Counted from the first letter of the stretch, positions 1-7,970 are shown. The stretch is DNA of 57,682 nt from an uncultured Hyphomicrobiales bacterium (GCA_903861645.1 CAIOVE010000082.1:1-57682); one strand, 5' to 3'. Translations and numbers: made by a program. Notes: generated by a model not told the origin, from the letters alone.

Positions 1-513
1 ATGGCTCGGGAGGTGCAGGCGCCTAGCCAAGGACTGGGAAAATCTCAACCGAAGAGCGCTCGCGTTCCTGCGCCTCGCGTCAATAAGGCTTATGCTCAGA
101 AAGCTATGCAATCCAGCATGATCTCTCCGGACAGACACTATGGATCGGAGTATAACGCGCTGGGCTATTACGTTAATAATCGGCTCTCCAATTATGGCGG
201 CACGACCAACCCGCCTCCCTCTGGCGGCTCTTACTCGACCAACAACAATGGGCCGACGACGTCCAGCAATTGGCGCGCGCAGATGGACTCAGCCTTGCTC
301 GCCGCCTGCGCCAACGCCAAGAACGCCGGGGTTATCGTTTTCACCGTCGGATTCAGCATTCCCGGCGATACGATCGACACAGAGGGCCTGAATCTGTTGA
401 GGCAATGCGCCACGAGTCAGGACAAGGCCTTTGTCTCGGCAAATGGCACGGACATTCTAAACGCGTTCAAACAGATCGGCATCGGGTTGAGCAATCTTCG
501 CATCAAGAGCTGA
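1..513 (+). CDS. TadG-like pilus assembly protein, C-terminal part (5' end outside window)
   Basis: This is the 3' end of a gene that starts before the window. The last 80 or so residues (LLAACANAKNAGVIVFTVGF, then a C-terminal helix ending NAFKQIGIGLSNLRIKS) match the end of the von Willebrand A-like domain of TadG/TadE-family pilus-assembly proteins. These are inner-membrane-anchored, largely periplasmic proteins of the Flp/Tad pilus system. The N-terminal membrane anchor and any metal-binding DxSxS motif would lie upstream, so the ATG at position 1 is probably internal. The middle is Gly/Ser/Asn/Thr-rich. A strong terminator follows the stop by about 30 bases. Identification rests on overall pattern and not on a catalytic motif. 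Confidence 0.7.
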   Translation: MAREVQAPSQGLGKSQPKSARVPAPRVNKAYAQKAMQSSMISPDRHYGSEYNALGYYVNNRLSNYGGTTNPPPSGGSYSTNNNGPTTSSNWRAQMDSALLAACANAKNAGVIVFTVGFSIPGDTIDTEGLNLLRQCATSQDKAFVSANGTDILNAFKQIGIGLSNLRIKS

Positions 514-544
514 TCGCCAGGTTTTTGTTTCGCGAGCGAGTCCT

Positions 545-573
545 CCCGCCATGGTCGCCATGGCGGGATTTTT
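545..573 (+). terminator. Rho-independent terminator of the TadG-like gene
   Basis: A perfect 10-bp stem (CCCGCCATGG / CCATGGCGGG, 545-554 with 558-567) has a 3-base loop and is followed by ATTTTT. It lies 31 bases after the TadG-like stop codon, in the gap before a convergent gene. Confidence 0.85.
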
Positions 574-588
574 CTCGCGCGGCGAGGC

Positions 589-1602
589 TCAGATATTGAT
601 GACGACCTTGCCGAAATGCGCGCCCGCGCGCAGATGACGATAGGCGTCGGGCGCCGCGTCGAAGGCGAAGACGCGATCGACGACGGGCTTGAGCCCATTC
701 AGTGAAAACGCCCGCGCCATGGCCTCGAACATCCGCGTCGATCCCACGCTGATGCCCTGCACATTGGCGCGCTTGGCCAGAATGACGGCCGGGTTGACCT
801 CGGCCATGCCCGCGAGCACGCCGATCTGGCTCACCCGCCCTCCGACGCGAATGGCGGCCAGCGATTTGCCGAAGGTGCCGGGGCCGCCGACCTCGACCAC
901 CTGATCGACGCCGCGACCGCCGGTGATCTCCATCGCCGCCTTTTCCCAGTCGGGCCTTGTCTTGTAGTTGATCAGATGATGCGCGCCGAGCGCCTTGGCG
1001 CGCGCGAGCTTCTCGTCGCTCGACGAGGTCGCGATGACCTCCGCGCCGGCCATCCGGGCGATCTGCAGCGCGAACATCGAGACGCCGCCCGTGCCCTGCA
1101 CGAGAATGGTCTGGCCCGGCATGAGATGGCCATGTTCGACCAGCGCGTGCCACGCGGTCAACGCGGCGCAGGGCAGGGTAGCGCCCTCCTCGAAGCTCAT
1201 GTGCGCGGGCATCGCCAAGACGCCGCCCTCCTCCAGCACGACGACCTCGGCCAGCATGCCGTCGCGCCCGCCGCCAAGCGCGCTGTTCTGCACGTCGGAA
1301 CCCGGCTCCCCGGCGGACCAGTTCTGGAAGAAGCAGCCCGCGACCCTGTCGCCGATCTTGAAACGCGTCACGTCCGGGCCGATGGCGATGATCTCGCCCG
1401 CGCCGTCCGAAAGCGGAATGACCGAGGGCTTTGTCGGCTGGCGGTACTGGCCGGTGGCGATGGCGAGGTCGCGATAGTTCAGCGAGCAGGCGACGACGCG
1501 CACCGCGACCTGGCCGCGCGCGGGGACGGGCGCCGCCATCTCCACCCGTTCAAGAGCCTCGATTCCGGTCTGGCTTTTCAGGACATAGGCGCGCAACTTC
1601 AT
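589..1602 (-). CDS. Zinc-type alcohol dehydrogenase / quinone oxidoreductase family protein
   Basis: A 337-residue medium-chain dehydrogenase/reductase, presumably an NAD(P)H-dependent cytoplasmic oxidoreductase. The N-terminal GroES-like part contains NYRDLAIATGQY and the GDRVAGCF turn. The Rossmann part has GTGGVSMFALQIARMAG followed by ATSSSDEK, the usual dinucleotide-binding pattern. The structural-zinc Cys cluster of classical alcohol dehydrogenases is not evident, so it fits the quinone-oxidoreductase-like branch. The start at 1602 (MKLRAYVLKS) is chosen from family length. An in-frame ATG at 1635 (MLSIAQRQ) is an alternative, since the GGGAG before 1602 lies almost on the start codon. 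The substrate is unknown. It is convergent with the TadG-like gene and divergent from prmB. Confidence 0.85.
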   Translation of the reverse strand: MKLRAYVLKSQTGIEALERVEMAAPVPARGQVAVRVVACSLNYRDLAIATGQYRQPTKPSVIPLSDGAGEIIAIGPDVTRFKIGDRVAGCFFQNWSAGEPGSDVQNSALGGGRDGMLAEVVVLEEGGVLAMPAHMSFEEGATLPCAALTAWHALVEHGHLMPGQTILVQGTGGVSMFALQIARMAGAEVIATSSSDEKLARAKALGAHHLINYKTRPDWEKAAMEITGGRGVDQVVEVGGPGTFGKSLAAIRVGGRVSQIGVLAGMAEVNPAVILAKRANVQGISVGSTRMFEAMARAFSLNGLKPVVDRVFAFDAAPDAYRHLRAGAHFGKVVINI

Positions 1603-1668
1603 CTCCCGTGTTTGGCGTTGGGCGATAGATAGCATATCGGTTCGCGCTCGCCACGCTGGACCCGCGAC

Positions 1669-2682
1669 ATGACCGACACCGATAGCCTCCGCACCATCCG
1701 GGATTTTTTCCGCCTCGCCATCAGTCGTTTCAACGCGGCCGGTCTGGTCTATGGCCACGGCACGACCAACGCGCTCGACGAGGCCGCCTTCATCGTGCTG
1801 GAAGGGCTCCATCTGCCCATCGACCAGCTCGAGCCATTTCTCGACGCCAATCTTTTGCCGGCGGAGCGCCAGCGCCTCGCCGATCTGATCGAGGCGCGGG
1901 TCGCCACGCGCAAGCCAGCGTCCTACCTGCTCAACCGCGCCTATGTCGGCGGCGCGCCGTTTTACGTCGACGAGCGCGTGATCGTGCCACGTTCCTTCAT
2001 CGGCGAATTGTTGCGCAGCGATGTTGTCGTGGGCGGCGACGGCGCGCTGATCGATGATCCCGCGCGCGTCGGCCGCGCCCTCGACCTCTGCACGGGCTCG
2101 GGCTGCCTCGCGCTGCTGATGGCGGGCGCCTTCCCCCACGCCTTCGTCGACGCCGTCGATCTGTCGCCGGCGGCGCTCGAGGTCGCCCGTCGCAACGTCG
2201 ACGACTACCATCTGGCGGACAGGGTCGAGCTGCTTCAGGGCGATCTGTTCGCGCCGCTCGCGGGGCGGCAATACGATCTCATCATCACCAATCCGCCCTA
2301 TGTGGCTGAATCGGTCATGGCGGACCTGCCGCCCGAATTCGCCGTCGAGCCCGCCATGGCGCTGGATGGCGGCGGCGACGGGTTCGACATCGTGCGCCGC
2401 ATTCTGGCGGGGGCCGGCGCGCATCTGGCGCCCGGCGGCGGCCTGCTGTGCGAGATCGGCGAGGACCGGGAGATTCTGGAAGCCGAATATCCCGACCTGC
2501 CGTTCCTCTGGCTCGACACTAGCGAGAGCGCCGGCGAGGTCTTCTACCTTCCCGCCGAGGCGCTCAGGCCAAAAGCCCCGCCGCGTATAGCAGCAGGAAA
2601 ACCGCCGCGCCGGCGCCCAGCAACGGCAAAGGGTGCGACTTCGGCCGCCACGTCAGCAGCGCGGCGACCACGCCGACGGTGA
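1669..2682 (+). CDS. prmB: Ribosomal protein uL3 N5-glutamine methyltransferase
   Basis: A 337-residue SAM-dependent methyltransferase of the PrmB/PrmC (HemK) family. The N-terminal helical domain contains EAAFIVLEGLHLP. It is followed by RKPASYLLNRAYVGGAPFYV and VIVPRSFIGELL, which are typical of PrmB. The SAM site is ALDLCTGSGCLALLMA and the catalytic motif is ITNPPYV. Known PrmB methylates a glutamine of ribosomal protein L3. The last 35 to 40 residues are a Pro/Ala/Arg-rich tail (ending AARRPRRR) not expected in the family. That tail is encoded antisense to the end of the downstream chromate-transporter gene, with a 119-base tail-to-tail overlap (2564-2682). Confidence 0.92.
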   Translation: MTDTDSLRTIRDFFRLAISRFNAAGLVYGHGTTNALDEAAFIVLEGLHLPIDQLEPFLDANLLPAERQRLADLIEARVATRKPASYLLNRAYVGGAPFYVDERVIVPRSFIGELLRSDVVVGGDGALIDDPARVGRALDLCTGSGCLALLMAGAFPHAFVDAVDLSPAALEVARRNVDDYHLADRVELLQGDLFAPLAGRQYDLIITNPPYVAESVMADLPPEFAVEPAMALDGGGDGFDIVRRILAGAGAHLAPGGGLLCEIGEDREILEAEYPDLPFLWLDTSESAGEVFYLPAEALRPKAPPRIAAGKPPRRRPATAKGATSAATSAARRPRRR

Positions 2683-3109
2683 CCCACGCCAGCGGCCCGC
2701 CATCCACCACCCGCAACAGGGTCAGCACGCCCGCCAGCACCAGACCCGCGGCGACCGGCGCGAGGCCCTGCTCGCAGACCTTGCGCCAGGGGCGATCGCG
2801 GTAGCGGCTCCACACCCGCGCGACGGCGTAAACCAGCGCGGACGAGGGCAGATAGAGCGCCACGGCGGCGACCAGCGCCGCCAGCAGGCCGGCGTGACGA
2901 AAGGCGATCATCGGCGCGAGCATGGAGCTCGGGCCCGGCGCCAGCCGCGCCACGGCGAACAGATCGACGAATTCGCGCTGCGTGACCCATGGCCGCAACT
3001 CAACCATTTCGTGCTGGAAGGGCGCGTAAAGGCCGGTGGCGCCGCCGACGGCGGCGAGCGACAGCGGCGCGAGGATGACGATCAGGTCGAGATAGACGTT
3101 GTCACGCAT
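2564..3109 (-). CDS. Chromate transporter, CHR domain (second half of a pair)
   Basis: A 181-residue hydrophobic protein with about five or six membrane segments. It carries the CHR-family pattern near the start (GGATGLYAPFQHEMVE...WVTQREFVDLFAVARLAPGPSSMLAPMIAF). Half-size CHR proteins work as pairs in the inner membrane and export chromate in characterised members. Related pairs may move other anions. It follows its partner (3102-3662) with an 8-base overlap, so the two are translationally coupled. Its 3' end overlaps the antisense prmB tail. Substrate specificity is inferred from family only. Confidence 0.88.
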   Translation of the reverse strand: MRDNVYLDLIVILAPLSLAAVGGATGLYAPFQHEMVELRPWVTQREFVDLFAVARLAPGPSSMLAPMIAFRHAGLLAALVAAVALYLPSSALVYAVARVWSRYRDRPWRKVCEQGLAPVAAGLVLAGVLTLLRVVDGGPLAWVTVGVVAALLTWRPKSHPLPLLGAGAAVFLLLYAAGLLA

Positions 3110-3662
3110 CGGCGGCGCCCCGCGGCCAGCACGCCGCGATGCTCACCGGCGCGATCACGGCGACAACCGCGAGCATGGGCCAGCGAAGGATACCCACAGC
3201 CACGAAGGTGACGGCCATCACGCCGATGGCCATCGGCCCACGCGCGGCAACCCGGCCCGCCTCGAGGCCAAACCTCAGCAACATGCCGATGGCGACCGCG
3301 GCCACGCCCGCCACCATGGCCGAAAAGCCGGGCACGGCGAGCAGCCATTTGTAGATCATCGCCGCCAGAATAACGCCGATGAAAGGGCCGGTGAGCATGG
3401 CGGCGAGCGCCACTAGCGCGCCAACAACGCCCCGCAACCGCTGGCCGACGAAAACGCCCACGTTGGTTGAATTGACCCCCGGCAATATCTGCGACAACGC
3501 CACGCCGGAGAGGAACTCCTCGTCCTCGATCCATCGGCGCTTGCCAACGACCTCGCGGTGAATCCAGCTGACGAGACCGCCGCCGAAACTCAGAAGACCA
3601 ATTTCGAAAAAAACCCGATAAATCGACATCAGTGGAACACGCGCGACGTTTTTGTCCATCAT
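3102..3662 (-). CDS. Chromate transporter, CHR domain (first half of a pair)
   Basis: A 186-residue membrane protein with the CHR signature IGLLSFGGGLVSWIHREVV, then LSGVALSQILPGVNSTNVGVFVG and several hydrophobic segments. It is the first gene of a two-gene operon with the half-size CHR gene at 2564-3109. In characterised short-chain pairs both halves are needed, with opposite membrane orientation. The start is a double ATG (MMDKN) preceded by a GGAAGAG-like ribosome site. No chrB-type regulator is adjacent. The 123-base divergent gap to the next operon contains only a short inverted repeat. Confidence 0.88.
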   Translation of the reverse strand: MMDKNVARVPLMSIYRVFFEIGLLSFGGGLVSWIHREVVGKRRWIEDEEFLSGVALSQILPGVNSTNVGVFVGQRLRGVVGALVALAAMLTGPFIGVILAAMIYKWLLAVPGFSAMVAGVAAVAIGMLLRFGLEAGRVAARGPMAIGVMAVTFVAVGILRWPMLAVVAVIAPVSIAACWPRGAADA

Positions 3663-3705
3663 TTCAATTCTCTTCCTCCCGAAAACGCCCTGTTTCCCGA
3701 CGGAT

Positions 3706-3720
3706 TTCGTTCACAACGAA
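3706..3720. promoter_or_regulatory. Small inverted repeat in the divergent chr / GTPase-operon intergenic region
   Basis: TTCGTT-CAC-AACGAA lies 44 bases upstream of the chromate transporter pair and 65 bases upstream of the coiled-coil gene at 3786. It could be an operator for either direction. At six bases per arm it could also be chance. Confidence 0.25.
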
Positions 3721-3785
3721 TGCGCGGCGGACTATTGGCCCCGCGCCGGTAACGCGATAATGAGGGCCAACTCGGAGAGAAGTCC

Positions 3786-4139
3786 ATGAGTGGCGTTGCA
3801 AGGAGAGGTAATTCGATGGCGCGTGTCGAACAGGCTGAAACAAAAGACGTCGCGCGTGGCGAGACCATGCCGGTTGATCCCACGATTGATCAGGTGCGCG
3901 AACTTCTGTTTGGCCACACCCAGCGCTCCAACGAAAAGCGCGATCAGGAACTGAACCAGACGATCGACGCGCTCCGGCGCGAAATGCTGGAAAAGTTCGC
4001 CGCCGTCGAGGCGCGCATGGACGAAATGGCCCACGAGACGGCGCGTCGGCACGCGACCACGGTCGACGCGATCGGTTCGGCCATCGCCGACCTCGGCGCG
4101 CATGTCCGCAAGCTGGCCGAGTCGCCCGGCGGGAAGTGA
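3786..4139 (+). CDS. Coiled-coil protein, first gene of the GTPase / OmpA-like operon
   Basis: A 117-residue soluble protein without signal peptide or membrane segment. Residues 28-115 are strongly helical and coiled-coil-like, rich in Glu, Arg and Ala. A motif near the middle, VRELLFGHTQRSNEKRDQEL followed by a heptad-type helix, resembles the N-terminus of the next gene product (LKTLLFRGEAARLQAVE). Both probably carry the same short module. The start ATG has a good GGAGAG site 7 bases upstream. A second ATG at 3816 (MARVEQAE) is possible. Only one base separates its stop from the next start, so co-translation is likely. No known function. A scaffold or adaptor role is inference from context. 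Confidence 0.75.
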   Translation: MSGVARRGNSMARVEQAETKDVARGETMPVDPTIDQVRELLFGHTQRSNEKRDQELNQTIDALRREMLEKFAAVEARMDEMAHETARRHATTVDAIGSAIADLGAHVRKLAESPGGK

Positions 4140-4140
4140 C

Positions 4141-5919
4141 ATGCAGGAAGCGTCTCGGCAGGCCGCGGACGAGACGGATGGGCTGGGCAAGCTCAAGACG
4201 CTGCTGTTTCGCGGCGAGGCCGCGCGGCTTCAGGCCGTTGAATCCACGGTAGAGGCGCTGGACCGGCGCGTCGGCGACGCGCCGCGTCTGGAAGCCGCCA
4301 CATCGGAAATCCTCGTGGAAGCCCTACGCCGCGCGGAGGTCGCGCGTCATCGCGAACTCGCGCAGGCCATCGCGCCCGTCGTCGTGGCGGCGATCCAGAA
4401 CGAAATCCGAAATTCCAAGGACATGATGGTCGAGGCGCTTTATCCGCTGACCGGCCAACTTGTCGTCGCGGCGGTGTCGAACGCCTTCCGCGAGATCATC
4501 GAGGCGATGAACGAGCGGCTCGACCGGCTGACCTCGTTCGACCGCTGGAAATTGCAGGCGCGCGCCCGACTGACCGGCCGTCCGGCGAGCGAGCTGGCGA
4601 TGGCGGCGTCCACGCGCCCGCGCCTGTCGCGCGCGCTGTTCCTCGAACGCGGCAGCGGAACGCTGCTTGCGTCGTGGCGCGCCGACGGGCAGCCGGAGGA
4701 ACGTGGCGAACTGATCGGCGGCCTCATCGCGGCCTTGACGGGCTTCGCCCGCGAAGCCCTCGGCGAGGGCGGCGGCGATCTGCGCACGCTCGATTTCGGC
4801 GGACGCGACATTCATCTGCGCGCCTCGCCCACGCACATCATCGCCTGCGAATTCACCGGTCCGCCCCGCGCCGAGCAGAAGGCCGAGCTGGATCGCGCCT
4901 GCTTCGCCTGGCTGGACAAATTCGGGCGCGACAATATCGCGACCGACGTATCCTTCGGCGCGTTCTTCAACGGCTCGGTTGTTGACGCCGTCGCCGACAG
5001 GTCGCCCAAAAAGTCCGGTTGGGCCTTCAGGGTCGTGGTCGCCGCGCTCGCCTTGTTGATTGCCGCCCTCGTCGCGCGCGCCGGGCTGCATGCGTGGCGC
5101 GAGCGCGCCCTCGACGCGGCCCTGCGAACGACGGTGAGCGCGCGACCCGCGCTCGCCGCCTTCCCGCTGCGCCTTGAGACGGATCACGGCGCCGGCCGGG
5201 TCGAACTGATCGGCCTCGCGCCAACGGCGCCCGACGTCGAGGCCCTCGTCGCCAGCCTGAAAAGCGCCGCGAGCGGCTACGCCATCGAGCCACGCGTCGC
5301 GCTGCTGGCGACAAGCGACGACCTCGCGGCGGCGCGCGAGCGGATCGCGACGCTCGCGACCAGCATCGACGCCACGCGCGCGTCGCTGCAGGCGCTGACC
5401 TCATCCAGCGCGCGCGCCGAAACGCTTGACGCGGTCAACACGCGGCTCGACGCGCTAGCGCGCGAAAAGGACTCGCTTAAAAATACGCTTGAAGCCGAAA
5501 TCACGGGCGTCGACGCGCGCGCCAGGGCGCTTGAGGCGCGCGCCGACGCGCCGCGCGCGCGCCTTGCTGGTCTGATCGACGGCTTCGCGATCTATTTCGA
5601 GCGCGAACAACCGCTCGACCGCGCCGGACGCAACGAGAGACTCGACGCCGTCGCCGCGCTGTTGAAGGAAACTAACCAGTCCTTGCGCGTCGTCGGGTTC
5701 GCCGACGACACCGGCGGTGAGGCGCGAAACCAGATCATTTCGCGTCAGCGCGCCATGGCGGTGGCCGCCCTGCTCGTGGATCGCGGCGTCGCGCGCGAGC
5801 GGCTGAGCGTGGTGGGCCGCGCCGCGACCAACCCGATCATCGACGGAGGCCCCGACGCGCGCCCGCGCAATCGTCGCGTGGTGTTCGAGCTGCCGCTCGA
5901 CGGGGAGATCGCGCCATGA
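4141..5919 (+). CDS. Trans-envelope OmpA-family protein with cytoplasmic roadblock/longin-like and periplasmic BON-like regions
   Basis: A 592-residue protein. Residues 1-140 are helical and begin with a KTLLFRGE motif. Residues about 160-265 (ALFLERGSGTLLASWRADG ... LDFGGRDIHLRASPTHIIAC) have the alternating pattern of a roadblock/longin-like domain, the fold that partners small GTPases such as MglA. One transmembrane segment lies at about 294-319. Beyond it, about 335-395 looks like a BON domain (GRVELIGLAPTAPDVEALVASL). A coiled coil spans about 395-475, and the C-terminal OmpA peptidoglycan-binding domain contains GFADDTGG and ARPRNRRVVFEL. The layout implies a link from cytoplasm to cell wall. 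The stop overlaps the GTPase start by 4 bases. OmpA-family proteins with this kind of N-terminus are, to my knowledge, functionally uncharacterised. Confidence 0.82.
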   Translation: MQEASRQAADETDGLGKLKTLLFRGEAARLQAVESTVEALDRRVGDAPRLEAATSEILVEALRRAEVARHRELAQAIAPVVVAAIQNEIRNSKDMMVEALYPLTGQLVVAAVSNAFREIIEAMNERLDRLTSFDRWKLQARARLTGRPASELAMAASTRPRLSRALFLERGSGTLLASWRADGQPEERGELIGGLIAALTGFAREALGEGGGDLRTLDFGGRDIHLRASPTHIIACEFTGPPRAEQKAELDRACFAWLDKFGRDNIATDVSFGAFFNGSVVDAVADRSPKKSGWAFRVVVAALALLIAALVARAGLHAWRERALDAALRTTVSARPALAAFPLRLETDHGAGRVELIGLAPTAPDVEALVASLKSAASGYAIEPRVALLATSDDLAAARERIATLATSIDATRASLQALTSSSARAETLDAVNTRLDALAREKDSLKNTLEAEITGVDARARALEARADAPRARLAGLIDGFAIYFEREQPLDRAGRNERLDAVAALLKETNQSLRVVGFADDTGGEARNQIISRQRAMAVAALLVDRGVARERLSVVGRAATNPIIDGGPDARPRNRRVVFELPLDGEIAP

Positions 5920-6413
5920 CCCGCTCGGCGAAAATCATGCTGCTCGGCGATATCGGCGTCGGCAAGACATCGCTCGCCAAGCGTTTCGTGTTCGATCGCT
6001 TCGACAGCGACTACAAGACAACGATCGGCGTCAACATCCTGACCCATGACATCGCGCTGCCCGCCGATTGCGAAGGCGCGCCCATGCGTCTCGTCCTGTG
6101 GGACACCGACGGCGACTTCGGCCAGACGCTGTTTCGCACGAGCTACATTCTGGGCGCCGCCGGCGCCATCGTTGTCGCCGACGCGACGCGCGCGTCGACC
6201 ATTCATCAGATGAGCCGACTCGCCGACGCCTTCGAGGAGCGGTTTCCCGGCCGGCCTGTCAGTTGCGTCATCAACAAGGTCGATCTGTTGAACCCGGCCG
6301 CGCCACGCCCGGAAGGCGCGCGGCAAGCATTGCTGACAAGCGCGCTCACGGGCGCGGGCGTCGCCGAATTGTTCGTCGCGACTGGCGCCGCCATCTGGCG
6401 CCGGGGGCTCTGA
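5916..6413 (+). CDS. Ras/Rab-like small GTPase
   Basis: A 165-residue GTPase with all five G motifs. The P-loop is GDIGVGKTS (residues 11-19), switch I is TTIGV (35-39), the DxxG is WDTDG (62-66), G4 is NKVD (120-123) and G5 is TSAL (141-144). The switch II Gln that assists hydrolysis in Ras is Asp67 here (DTDGDFG). This suggests slow or partner-assisted GTP hydrolysis. There is no C-terminal lipidation motif. The gene overlaps the OmpA-family gene by 4 bases (ATGA) and is followed 6 bases later by the histidine-kinase-like gene. The adjacent roadblock/longin-like region is the obvious candidate regulator, as MglB is for MglA. That pairing is inference. Confidence 0.9.
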   Translation: MTRSAKIMLLGDIGVGKTSLAKRFVFDRFDSDYKTTIGVNILTHDIALPADCEGAPMRLVLWDTDGDFGQTLFRTSYILGAAGAIVVADATRASTIHQMSRLADAFEERFPGRPVSCVINKVDLLNPAAPRPEGARQALLTSALTGAGVAELFVATGAAIWRRGL

Positions 6414-6419
6414 CGGGGC

Positions 6420-7922
6420 ATGACGACGGACGCCACGGCCACCGCCCTGCTGGATGCCCTGTTCGCGACGGGCGAGGCGGGGCTTTGTCTGTTCGACGTC
6501 GACGGCAAGGTCTTGCAGGTCAAGGGCTCCGCCGAAACCTGGGCGCCCGCGCCCGGCGCGACGATCGACGACGCCCCCCTGTTCGTTGGCCTGATGGAGT
6601 CGATTCTGGCGACTCGCGCGAGCGGCGAGACGCTGACATTGGCGAGTCTCGCGATTGGCGGCATCGACGCGCCCGCCATCGATATCGACATTCACTGGCT
6701 GGCGCCCATCGGCCGTTTCGCCGCCATCGCCCGCTCCGCGGCGGCGCGCGTTGGCGACCAGCAGGCGGCGTCGCAAATCGTCCGCGACAACCGACTGTTG
6801 CACGAGAAGGTCCGGCTACAGCAAGCGCGCATCGCCGAGCAGGCGGAGATGATGGCGCTGTTCATCCGCCACACGCCCGCGGCCGTCGCCATGCTTGATT
6901 CGGATGGCCGGATCGTCATGGCCTCCGAGCGCTGGAAGCAGGAACACGGCGATCCCGCGCTGGCGCGGCCGGGCGTGGAAACGGAGTCGCCCCTGACGTG
7001 GCCGGGCGTTCTCGAACGGCTTCGCCTGGCCATGGATGGCGGCGTGCCCTCGGCGAGCATCGAGAAATCGATGGCTCGCGGCCGCCCGATCTGGAAGCGG
7101 CTGGCGCAGGCGCCCTGGCGCGGCGCGGACCGGACCATCGGCGGCGCGGTGCTGTTCAGCGAGGACGTGACCGACGCGATGCGCAAGGCGGAAAACCTGC
7201 GCGCGCGTGTCGAGGATCTGCACAAGCTCGGCGCGGAAGTGGACAATCTCGGCAACGCGATCTCGAACGATCTGCGCGCGCCCCTGCGGCAGATCGACTT
7301 CTACTCGCGCTTCCTGCTCGACGCCGATCACCCCGGCCTCGACCGCGCCAGCCTCGACTATCTCGCGCAAATCCGCGCCAGCGCCGAGCGCGTCGACCGG
7401 ATGATGTCGGCGCTGAAGCGCTACATGCGGCTGTCGGAGCGCGACCTGCTTCTGTCGCGCTTCGATATCGGCGAGGCGATGACGACGGCGACGCACAAAT
7501 CGCGCGACACGCTCGTCGCCGCGCGCGCCCATGTGGTCATGCGCGAAACCTTGAGCGTCGAGGGCGACATGGCGCTCCTGTCGGGCCTGTTCGAGCGCCT
7601 GATCGACAATGTCGTGAAATACGCGGGCGAGGGCGCGACGATTGTCGTCGACTGCTTCGAGGAGACCGACGGCGTTCTCCTTCGTTTCGCCGACGACGGT
7701 CCGGGCGTCCCGCCACACGTGCGGCGCCGCGCGTTCGATTTCTTCGAGCGGCTCGACGCGCCAGCCTCGATCCCCGGCGAGGGCATGGGCCTCGCCGAAT
7801 GTCGCAAGATCGTCGACCTGCACGGCGGCGGCATGACCCTCGACCCGGATTACGACGCGGGCCTGCGGGCGCTGGTCAGCTTGCCGCGCTTTGCCCGGCG
7901 CGGGCCCCAGCGTCGGCCCTGA
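6420..7922 (+). CDS. PAS-containing histidine-kinase-like protein lacking the phospho-accepting His
   Basis: A 500-residue soluble protein. Two PAS-like regions (about 10-115, and about 140-250 starting FIRHTPAAVAMLDSDGRIV) are joined by a helix. A dimerisation/H-box-like helix follows, then an HATPase_c domain with N box (about 396, LIDNVVKYA), G1 (about 425, DDGPGV) and G2 (about 453, GEGMGL). The H-box reads SNDLRAPLRQI, with Asn283 where phytochrome-type kinases have His. The codon is AAC, one base from CAC. The ATP-binding domain looks intact, so it may bind ATP and signal allosterically without autophosphorylating. No response regulator is adjacent. It is the last gene of the operon. 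Confidence 0.85.
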   Translation: MTTDATATALLDALFATGEAGLCLFDVDGKVLQVKGSAETWAPAPGATIDDAPLFVGLMESILATRASGETLTLASLAIGGIDAPAIDIDIHWLAPIGRFAAIARSAAARVGDQQAASQIVRDNRLLHEKVRLQQARIAEQAEMMALFIRHTPAAVAMLDSDGRIVMASERWKQEHGDPALARPGVETESPLTWPGVLERLRLAMDGGVPSASIEKSMARGRPIWKRLAQAPWRGADRTIGGAVLFSEDVTDAMRKAENLRARVEDLHKLGAEVDNLGNAISNDLRAPLRQIDFYSRFLLDADHPGLDRASLDYLAQIRASAERVDRMMSALKRYMRLSERDLLLSRFDIGEAMTTATHKSRDTLVAARAHVVMRETLSVEGDMALLSGLFERLIDNVVKYAGEGATIVVDCFEETDGVLLRFADDGPGVPPHVRRRAFDFFERLDAPASIPGEGMGLAECRKIVDLHGGGMTLDPDYDAGLRALVSLPRFARRGPQRRP

Positions 7923-7970
7923 ACCCCCTCCCCCCGCGCGACAACGCGCCGCGCCCGCGCGCCGGGCGAT

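Noticed and set aside
1603-2424. N-terminal extension that would make the quinone-oxidoreductase-like protein 611 residues
   Set aside because: The extension is antisense to prmB and has no domain. The family length is met by starting at 1602 or 1635.
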